In this document: positions 55,401 to 63,800 of the stretch, piece by piece
Numbering within the stretch: position 1 is the first letter of the stretch
Layout: every line of letters begins with the position of its first letter
Source: Hyaloperonospora brassicae
Lineage: Eukaryota > Oomycota > Peronosporomycetes > Peronosporales > Peronosporaceae
NCBI GenBank assembly: GCA_947650285.1
Contig: CANTFL010000927.1
Span: 1-64,000 of the forward strand
Length of the DNA stretch: 64,000 nt
Direction of reading: 5' to 3'
Position numbers and translations under genes: made by a program
Notes under the pieces: generated by a model
What the model saw: the letters and a program-made list of their open reading frames with translations, nothing else
Told to the model about the DNA's origin: nothing
The model's database searches: none

Positions 55401-57431
55401 CTGCAGGTGGGGGTGTTCCAAGGCTGTCCACTCAGCCCCCACCTCTTCACCGCCGCGATCGCCCCGCTGCTCCATGCGCTCACGCGACTTCCGGACACGG
55501 GAGTGAAGCTTTCCCGTGTCGATTGTCCCGGTGCTGCTGCCTATGCCGACGACTTAAAGGTTTTCAGCAGCACCGTGGACGGGGTCAAGCGTCAGCACTC
55601 TCTTGTGGGGGACTTTCTTCAGTGGACCGGCATGGTGGCCAACCCTGCGAAGTGTAGCACCATGTCGGTCCAGCGTGATGTGCGTGGACTGCACCAGACC
55701 CAAGACATTGGGCTGCGGCTGGCTGGCACCCCGATCCCCGCTCTCAGTGCAGCGGACTCGTACAAGTACTTGGGGATCGGGGATGGCTTCGACCACGTTC
55801 GCCGTCGCGTCGAGCTCGCGCCTTCCCTTGCGCAGCTCAAACACGACGCGACGGCGCTGATGCAGTCCGGGCTGGCGCCGTGGCAGGTGCTCAAGGCGGT
55901 GAAGGTTTACCTTTACCCGCGGGTCGAGTACGCCCTCCGGCACCTGAGACCGTTTGCTCAACAGCTGGAGGGCTTCGACCGGCACCTTGTTCGTGGTCTG
56001 CGCCACCTGCTACGGCTGCCGACCAGCGCCACGACGGCGTTCTTCTACGCGCCTGTTTCTCGTGGAGGTTTGGGGCTTCTGCCATTGACGGAGCTGCACG
56101 GGGCGCTCCAAGTGGCGCATGGGTGGCAGATGTTGCACTCTCCTGACCCTGCCATCCAGCGCATTGCCCGCCAGCAGCTCCGTCAGATTGCGGAGGCCCG
56201 TTACAAGCTGGATGTTCTCGTCTGGAAGGACCGTGAGGAGGAGCTGGGCGAGCTCCTTCTCAACAGCCAGCTGGGGACGTCGAACCATGCGCCACCCAAG
56301 CGAAGGAATGCTGACATTGGGTCGCTATGGTTCGACGTCCGGGGACACCTTCACCGCTTTGGCCTCAAGTTTGAGATGGCTCCAGCGGTGGAGGAGACGG
56401 GTACCCCGGCGAAGAGGTTGCAGCTTCGCGTGCCACACCACGCCAAGTGGCTGGACCGTCGGGATGTCCTGCGGCACGTGAAGCTGCACCTGAAGAACAG
56501 GCACTGGGAGCGGTGGGCCGCGATGAAGGATCAAGGGAAGGCTGCTCGCACCCTTGGTGGTGCTGGAAGCGCCTTCCTCTCGCGGCCCCGCGGGCTCTGG
56601 GAGAGCGACTACCGCTTCGCGGTTGGTGGTCGGCTCAACCAGCTCGACACTCACAGTGTCTTGAAGCGCAGGCGTCTCCGGGCTCACGACAAGTGCCGGT
56701 TTGCTGGTTGTTCTCGCTCGGAGACGCTGGCACACGTGCTTAACCATTGCGCGGGAACAATGGACGGCGTCCGCGCCCGCCACGACGATGCGTTGAAGAT
56801 CATCGAGCGGGCGATTGCGTCGGCGGCGCGCGACAAGAAGGACCGGATTGAGATGCGGGTCAACCAGACGGTACCCTCTCTTCCGGGTCCAGCTCTGCGA
56901 CCGGACCTTCAGGTCTACAACCACACCACGCGCGCGGTGTCGGTTGTGGACCTAGCCGTGGCATTCGAAGACCAAGCGACTGGCGACCCAAGGACGTCTT
57001 CGCTCGCGCGGATTGCGGCGCTCAAGCGGGCCAAGTACGACTGCATCAAGCGACACCTAGAGCGTCAAGGTTGGACGGTTCACCTTTCCGCGCTCGTCTA
57101 TGGTTCGCTTGGTGCAGTCGCCGGTGGAAACCTTGCGGTTTACACCGAGCATCTTGGCCTGCTGAAGTGTGATGCGAAGCGGCTGGACAGGCAACTCTCT
57201 GCCGAGTGCATTAAGTCCAGCCGCCGCATTTGGAACCTACACTGCGGACAACATCGTACGCGCCAGCTAGGTCAAGATCAAGGTACACGTTTGGATCAAG
57301 TTCAAGATCAAGGTCAAGTTGCTGGTCGCGATCACGGACGCAGACAGAGACAACGCCGACCAAGGCAAGATGCAAGGGACAGCCGAGCGATGGAGACCGG
57401 GGGGACTCCATCACATCAAGGCCGCCGCTAA
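52275..57431 (+). CDS. Utopia polyprotein, C-terminal part (zinc fingers, RNase H, RT, CCHC, RLE), R1
   Basis: A 1,718-codon open frame; codons before about 52,447 overlap the N-terminal frame and are probably not used as such. Order: KRRRLND basic segment; C2H2 finger (residues 172-193); CXCX12HX3C finger; two RWxPLPR repeats; RNase H (D365 in FDGAC, then TAEY, GDS and HADR); RT (KKGDR and WRPI near 905-915, YADD near 1,090); CCHC knuckle from C1474; RLE with RPD at about 1,542-1,544, VVDLA and KRAKY near 1,585; and a Gln/Arg-rich tail from GATCAAG-type DNA repeats. The RNase H lies upstream of the RT, as reported for oomycete Utopia. Every catalytic motif is intact. Confidence 0.94.
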   Translation: MTPLTRPCPLQQLCMAHFYRFLTASSAGRHPCSPTELGLPLRRLAVASRLFLPGPAPQYDDRTPGRAGSMLPAGAAEAPATTAAVPMEVDQGATWQAASLLPPSPPLVLRLNGKRRRLNDEDDSDGREQAEQLLLEDVEAGTKNSALRPSAASALPASVLSVYAHNAQHFTCTLCAYTASSFASLRRHRDSRHRRIAFLDRFSAGCACGIPFVSRLAAANHAQACASLQDTPAATAPAAGDPSPTAGAVNVTATAAKPELVLPRQDPTVLAVSPPQASTTADRSSVSRWSAPLPRELVASRVASRLAEATAPRWGPPLPRRVVASRIADRLLPPELTEVEETKADDSDGEEDDADKTGEWLLRFDGACRTNPGTGGAGAALFKPSGPVVWTCSHYMPSSSETNNTAEYTALLLGARAAADHGVTRLRIEGDSMLVIQQVRGIFATRNKRLRQLRIAVKAELARVARATLHPIDRQANGHADRLANAALDRRATKLECGVHTDGHGCTSTSTTAPAPAAAPPPATPHVAVGADVPPSPADDDDMGDIDDGEVYAAMSVGPDAVPQRRSRLRLRKMDDDEQEAAGRVVERLAAKLAAKITDAGDWEEAEGYITALPYALYDQLQPYSQTSRSFTAPSTRPPRQPAAHLPAAAAPNQPPGRSQTPPATRHHRRGRRARSGGGKPQRRTRPPRVTRHQREHRLDEALDEMRAVQRSEPANRKAVAKARRRVGRINSSISQQRLRHLFDTDEKVCVDGILAAARTERAPNETPAVLDTQDGAPTTVTEEVDEGTCPIPGEKLHDFFTKVNTPARPFDAMAMVGAPFRSALALLPAATRDMGLLQDAPSAEEIECQVQRARGSSSPGLDGIGYDIFKMFVAQLLPALHAAFACCWKFKRVPQSWKVGVVRLLYKKGDRLDPSNWRPICLQQAIYKLYAGVLSRRFMLWMDANGRHADAQKGFRAMNGCGEHNFLAAMLVDQARRKHQELHVVWYDFANAFGSVPHGLLWEALERQGVPPAFIACCRGLYDNAAFTIGNAADGTTAPIALQVGVFQGCPLSPHLFTAAIAPLLHALTRLPDTGVKLSRVDCPGAAAYADDLKVFSSTVDGVKRQHSLVGDFLQWTGMVANPAKCSTMSVQRDVRGLHQTQDIGLRLAGTPIPALSAADSYKYLGIGDGFDHVRRRVELAPSLAQLKHDATALMQSGLAPWQVLKAVKVYLYPRVEYALRHLRPFAQQLEGFDRHLVRGLRHLLRLPTSATTAFFYAPVSRGGLGLLPLTELHGALQVAHGWQMLHSPDPAIQRIARQQLRQIAEARYKLDVLVWKDREEELGELLLNSQLGTSNHAPPKRRNADIGSLWFDVRGHLHRFGLKFEMAPAVEETGTPAKRLQLRVPHHAKWLDRRDVLRHVKLHLKNRHWERWAAMKDQGKAARTLGGAGSAFLSRPRGLWESDYRFAVGGRLNQLDTHSVLKRRRLRAHDKCRFAGCSRSETLAHVLNHCAGTMDGVRARHDDALKIIERAIASAARDKKDRIEMRVNQTVPSLPGPALRPDLQVYNHTTRAVSVVDLAVAFEDQATGDPRTSSLARIAALKRAKYDCIKRHLERQGWTVHLSALVYGSLGAVAGGNLAVYTEHLGLLKCDAKRLDRQLSAECIKSSRRIWNLHCGQHRTRQLGQDQGTRLDQVQDQGQVAGRDHGRRQRQRRPRQDARDSRAMETGGTPSHQGRR
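52758..52807 (+). other. 13-bp perfect inverted repeat spanning the zinc-finger codons
   Basis: GTGTATGCGCACA and its exact complement flank a CACGTG-containing centre. The DNA encodes SVYAHN...CTLCAYT at the start of the C2H2 finger. The pairing is kept in the diverged R2 by a compensating change. Confidence 0.8.
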
Positions 57432-57622
57432 GCGGGTTTCGGGCCCATCGTGGCCGACAGGGCCATACCCAGGTAGGGACACCGCCCTTCAAACCCAACC
57501 GGTACGTTATAGTTTAGCTCTGTGTGGTGCAACCTGTACCCAACTTACACACCACATAGTTTCTATTGGGTATTTCTATACCCTTTAGAAATAGACTAAC
57601 CGGATGGTAATACATACACTTC
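57432..57622 (+). promoter_or_regulatory. 3' UTR of R1
   Basis: Contains a stacked hairpin at 57,560-57,591: TTTCTA/TAGAAA outside, symmetric TT/TT internal loop, GGGTAT/ATACCC inside. It ends GGTAATACATACACTTC before U2. Probably the RNA signal for reverse transcription at the target. Confidence 0.7.
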
Positions 57623-57744
57623 TCTGTTCTAATCAGTGTGAAGACTGGTTTTCGCCTTTTGGCGGACTTTTTCACATTCATTTTTGGACACGCGCGGGCG
57701 ACTGCGCAGGTCTCCGGGGGCGTTCACCCATCCCCCGTGAGGCC
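57623..57744 (+). repeat. U2 snRNA 3' piece (122 bp) between R1 and R2
   Basis: Identical to the corresponding 122 nt of the full right U2 gene (50,590-50,711), although the flanking element R2 is highly diverged from R1. Confidence 0.95.
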
Positions 57745-57848
57745 AACGATACACATAATTAATACACTTTTTCTTTTCTACTAGTGTTCGATCGACTTTG
57801 TCTATCGGCCTTTCTGCTCCCTAACCGGCTTTACACCTTCGCATCTGC

Positions 57849-60800
57849 ATGCGCTTCTGGTGGCCGGATTGGGAGCCCCGGGAGCGCTCTCTATCCGACG
57901 ATAGCGAGTGCTCCACGGCCAGCCATTCTAGTCTCGCCAGCGACGCGTCCTTCTATGACGCGTCGTCTGACGCTGAGACGGGGCTGGCGGGCGACCCGGA
58001 AACAGCAGTTTCCTCAGGGATGGGCGCCGAAACGGCTGTCCACGACCCCTCGACTGTCGAATCCGGGTCTGACCAAGTGCTCGGCACTGATTGGTCAGAA
58101 AGGCAAAGTGTGATTTTCACACCCCTTTTGCCCCCGTTTTCGTCGGCGGAGGGCGCCCGAGTGGCGCCACGCGCGTTGCAACAACTTCGCAACGACGCAC
58201 CCGCCGACGCTGCAATTTCAGGCACGTGCTCGCAACACGCCACGCCTATTGCACGCCAAGCGCCATCGCGCGCCGAGGCCCACAGCGGCCAAGATCAATC
58301 CCGGTCCTCCGCTTCAACGTTGCGTCGTTTCGGGGATCGGGAAGGGGTCAGCCGACATCCGTCCCCGTCACTAGGGTCACTAGTGCGGGTCACGGACCCC
58401 GCACACACAAACAGTGTCGGGGACCCTATACTGGGCCTCAGTATAGGGGTTGGCGACCCCCACTACGCGCCCACAGTGGCCGCTGACGATACCCTCGCGC
58501 CTAGACTTGGTTTAAGTATAGGCGCGGCCGTCAGTCGAGAACACCGCCACGGCCACGACTCGCGCGCCGCGCCCGCCGCCGCCACGCCCACCGCCGGCCC
58601 ACACCGGGCTCCGAGCCCGTCCCCCGCGTCCCCCACGCGCCGGTTGGCCTTCCACGCGTCCCCGCCTGCCCCTGCGCCCGCCGCCGCCGCCCAAGACCCC
58701 CTGATGTTTGCTTTTCGACCCGGCAGGGCGGGCGGCATGCTGCCCGATGGGGTAGCGGGGCAGGACGTGCAAGGACAAGCGAGCACCGGCTCCCCGGGCT
58801 TGCAGGCGTCTAGCCCGGGTTCAAGAACACGCACAGGGGACCGGGACGACTCTCCGCAAGCTCCTACGACGCAGGACGAGCTGCAAGACCGCTGGATTGA
58901 TGGTTTCCCACCCGGCAGGGCGGCAGGCATGCTGCCCGACCGGGTGGACGTGCACGACACTCAGAGCAACGGCTCCCCGGGCACACAGACGTCATGCCCG
59001 GGTCCAAGGACATGTGCGACGGCTTCCTGCGCCCCTCCGCCTGCCTCCCCGGCCCCCGCCTTGCCCCCAAGACCCCCGATTGTTGATTTTCGACCCGGCA
59101 GGGCGGGAGGCATGCTGCCCAACGGGTCAGCGCTTGCAGCCGCTACGGCTCGCGCACTGGATGCCGTGCATGGCTCCAGCGACCCCGAGGACGACAGCAG
59201 CAGCGACGGGGAGGACTCGGCAGCAGACTACTCCTCTTCGTTGGACGACGAAGACGCATACATGCCCTGCAGTGATGACGACCAGCTCGGGCATGCAGCT
59301 ACGGAGCTGCCTGCTCGAGCTGGATACACTGCAGTGGCCGCGGCACCTCTCGTGACCGTGTCCACTGCAGCAACTGTTTCTGTCCCACGTACCTGTGACG
59401 ACCGACTCGGCTGGCAGGCGAACATGCTGCCAGACCGAGTCGGGTACGATGAACGTTTTTCTGGTGTCGATGATGCCATGCCCATTGCCGTTGACGTGGG
59501 CATGGCACCTGACGATAGCCAGCGCGTCGCCTTGAGCGCCCAGGGTCCTGCCTTGCACCCAACCCCGCCTGTAACCGGGCAGCAGGACCCTGTGGTGTCA
59601 GTGTACGCCCACAACGCTCCCGCATTTCGATGCACGTTGTGTGCGTACACTGCATGCGATATGACTGCGCTGGCCAGTCACCGACGAACCGCCCACCGTG
59701 GCACCTGCTTCGTGGATCATTTCCACAGCGGGTGCACGTGTGGCATCGGTCACAGGACACGTGCAGCAGCGACCAAACATGCTCTGGGCTGTAATGACAG
59801 CCTGTCTTACGCACCTCCTGTTGCACGTGTCCCGACCGGGTCGTCGACCGCTCTCTCTCGTTCCGTGTGGTCTGTCTCGCACGCAGAGGGGGACCCATCC
59901 CCTACCGGACCCCTCAGTGCCGTGATGTCTGCGGCAGCAGGCGTCGCATCAAGCCACACTGCTACCGCAGACATCACCACTTTTCAGAGCACCGTGCACA
60001 CCACGTCAAGACTTCCGGTGCACCCGCACGTCCCCCCCGTGCGGTACATTTCTGCCTCACAGGCTCATATCCGGGTCGCTGGCAAACGTCGAAGGCTTAA
60101 CGACGATGATCCCATACCTGGCGACCCGGATTGGGACATGGAGACACACGACCAACAGGTGGAGAGGACGGTTCAAGCTAATTTGATGACGCTGGACACT
60201 GGGATTACTTCTCGTTTGGATTCTTTTCGCTCGTCTTTGGATACGGATGTTGCTTCACCCACCGTGGATGTTGCCGTTTCTGGTTGCCCGGTGACAGATG
60301 ATGCGCCGACCTCGACCCCGGCAGTGCAACGACCTCTGGCATCAGCCGCTGTGCGCACTCGTGCCACGCGGTGGGGGCCACGTCACGGCACGATCGGGGC
60401 CTCTGAGGCAGGTTGCCCTGCCACTGGTGCCACAGCTTGTCCTGCTCCTACCACCCGGGCCACTCCAACGGCAGCGCCTCGACGAACCATGACTCGTTGG
60501 GGCCCTCGGGTGGTAGTGACGCTTCCCACTACTGGGCGAAGGACTCGAAACAGACGGCCATCCTCAAGTCCTGATACCACCGTCGCTGACAGCGCTATAC
60601 CTCCGCCAGCACCACCACCTACTCCACCGCGACCACGTGACGTCCCATCATCCCCGGTTGTGGAGGACGTGCAGGTTTCCGGTGACACCAAGTCCTGGCT
60701 CCTTCAGTTTGATGGGGCTTGCCGGAGGAACCCTGGTGCTGGTGGAGCGGGTGCAGTGCTGTCGGATTCAGCTGGCACTGTGGTTTGGACAGGCTCTCAC

Positions 60801-63800
60801 TTCCTTCCTTCACCCAGGGAGACCAACAACTCTGCCGAATACGCGGCTCTGTTGATGGGAGTGAAGAGTGCTGTCCTCCATGGTGCTACGAGACTGATGG
60901 TGGAAGGCGATAGCACCTTGGTGATGGCACAAGTGCGAGGCTCTTTCAACTGCTCGAATCGAAGGCTCCGCAGCCTACGCAGTCTCGTGCGGCTGGCGTT
61001 AGCAGACCTACAGTGGTATAAACTACGTCACATTGACCGTCAAGCTAATGCCCACGCTGACCGGCTTGCTAACCGTGCCCTGGATCAGCGCAAGACTTCT
61101 GTTGTTTGTGGCCCACATTCATATGACATGTCGTGCTGCTTTGAGCCCCGCTCGTCGGTTGACACCAACCCCGCCATGGTTGCCCACAGTGCACCTACTA
61201 CCTCTGCTGGTGCTGCCCCTATCAGTGACTCTGAGGCCGATGTCGAAGCTGATATCGCTGCACGTGATGGTGGTGAGTCTTTTCCCACCCTGCCTATCGG
61301 CCCCGGCTCCGCTCCAGCTCGTCAACCCCGTCTCAAGCTGCGTCACTTAACTGATGATGAACATGAAGCTGCTGCTACGGCTCTTCAATCTTTCGCTGAT
61401 AGCATGGCGAGTCGGATTACAGATGCTGACAGCTGGATCACTGGCGAAGGGTACATTAGTGCTATCCCTAATACAATTCGTGATATTCTGTTACCTTTTT
61501 GCTCGACAGCTGCTGCTGCGCACCCTGGAGGCTCGGCGCCGTCTCGTCGTGAGCGTCGACCTCCTCGTGTCACCCGTACTCAACGTGAGCACCGATTGGA
61601 TGAGGCCCTCGATGACATGCAGGCAGTTCAGTCCACAACTCCTGCCGATCAACGTGCGGTCCGTCGAGCTCGAAGACGGGTTGGAAGGGTGCGTGCCTCT
61701 ATGCAGCAGCTAGACCTTCGTCGAGCATTTGGTAAAGACGAAGCTCGATGTGTTGCCAACATTCTCGACGGTGCCTCGGTGGAGACGGCGGGTATCGAAC
61801 ACCCTGATACCTGTCCGATCTCTCGACAGGATCTCCACCAGCACTTCGTTGGCGTTAACACACCTCCTACCCGCTTCAACTTTGATGCGGAATGTGGACA
61901 GGAGTTTCGAGCTACTCTGACGAGTTTTTCAAGGGATACTGTGGGTGGAGATTGCTTTGATGTGGATATAACGCTGGATGAAGTGGAAGATCAACTGTTG
62001 CGGGCAACCAAGACGTCCAGCCCTGGCCATGATGGGGTCGGATATGATGTTTTCAGTCGGTTTGCCCCGCAATTGGTACCCCTTCTACACGCTGCCTTCC
62101 AGTTCTGTTGGCTGCATCGGATGGTACCTGCCCTCTGGAAAGTGGGCATGGTCCGCCTCATCCACAAAAAAGGTGACCCCATGCAGCCGACTAACTGGAG
62201 ACCTATTTGCTTGCAGCCTACCATCTACAAGTTGTATAGCGGGCTGCTTGCGAAGCGGTTGTCGCGCTGGCTTGAACTCAACAACAGGCTACCGATGGCA
62301 CAGAAGGGGTTCCGGGCTTTCAACGGCTGCCATGAACACAATTTTCTGGCAACCACGATGTTGGATCAAACCCGGCGGTCGCACCGTAAGTTATACCAAG
62401 TTTGGTATGACTTACGCAATGCTTTTGGTTCTCTTCCTCAAGCGCTCATGTGGCAGGTGCTCCGCCGAATTGGTGTTGAGCCCCGGTTCATTAACCGTTG
62501 CCAGGATATCTATCATGAGTCATCTTTTGTGGTTACGAATGCGAAGGATGGTGCGACTGACCCTGTGCGACAAGAAATGGGGGTTTACCAAGGCTGTCCC
62601 TTAAGCCCCCTACTGTTTATTGCTGCTCTAATTCCACTCGTCCGTCGCCTGGAGCAACTGGAGGATGTCGGTGTGCCGCTTGCGGATGGTGTTAGACCTT
62701 GCACCACCGCTTACGCTGATGATATAAAAATCTTCAGCAATAGCGCCGCCGGCATCCAACGTTGCCATGGTGTTATGAAGAGTTTTCTCCAATGGACTGG
62801 TTTAAGGGCTAATCCGGCCAAGTGCGCCAGCCTTGCTGTGACCCTTAATTCTCGAAGCAACCCGGTCCCTGATGAGAGTGTCCGGCTGGACCTTCATGGT
62901 GAAACCATCACCCCGCTCACACTCCAGGAGAGTTATCGCTACCTCGGAGTGGGTGATGGGTTTGACCACATCCAGCATCGCCTCCAGCTTGAACCCAAGT
63001 TGCAACAACTTAAGCGGGAGGCGATTGCTTTGATGACGTCCGGGTTGGCAGCTTGGCAGGTGGTGAAGGCGCTCAAGACTTATGTCTACCCGAAAGTGGA
63101 ATATGCTCTTCGCCACCTTCGCCCCCTACAGTCACAACTCCACGGATTCGATTGCGCCGTGAAGCGTGGCCTTCGACACTTGTTGCACCTTCCCCAGTCC
63201 GCCACAGCTGACTTTTTCTACTCGCCAACTTCGGGAGGCGGACTGGGGTTGCAGTCGCTGGTGGAAATGCACCACGCGTTGCAGGTTGCTCATGCCTGGC
63301 AAATGCTTCACTCGAAGGACCCGGCTATTGTGGCGGTGGCGAAGACGCAAGTGGGTCAGATTGCACGCAAACGTTATCGACTACACGAAGACCACTGGCA
63401 GGGGCGAGAGGATGAACTTGTTCGACTCTTTTTGAATTCCGAACTTGCTGCCTCGCCGTTTGCTACCGCCAATCGCCGATCGGGGGACATTGCCTCGCTC
63501 TGGACTGATGTACAGCGGATATTAACGATTAATAACATCACTCTTTCCTTTCGTTCAGAAGATGGCACTCAAGACCCCCTTGCCCTTCGAGTGCCGCACA
63601 TGGATAAATGGCTCAGTCACAAAACAGTGTTGCGGCACGTGAAGTTGCACATGAAGATCCGCCATCAGACTCGATGGAAGAATATGGTGGATCAGGGAAA
63701 GACGGTCCGTGTCCACGGTGGAGTTGGATCGAAGTTTGTGATGACTGGGGCGGGTCTATCGGATGCGGAACATCGATTTGGCATTCTGGCCCGCCTCAAC

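Larger units (their letters stand above)
50712..57622 (+). mobile_element. Utopia-like retrotransposon, copy R1 (type 1)
   Basis: A 6.9-kb element between the full U2 gene and the next 122-bp U2 piece. It consists of a 106-bp leader, coding region 50,818-57,431 and a 191-bp 3' UTR. It is nearly identical to L3 over most of its length although it lies on the other side of the palindrome. A ~60-bp stretch near 51,540-51,600 differs from all left copies and breaks the N-terminal frame. Confidence 0.92.
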
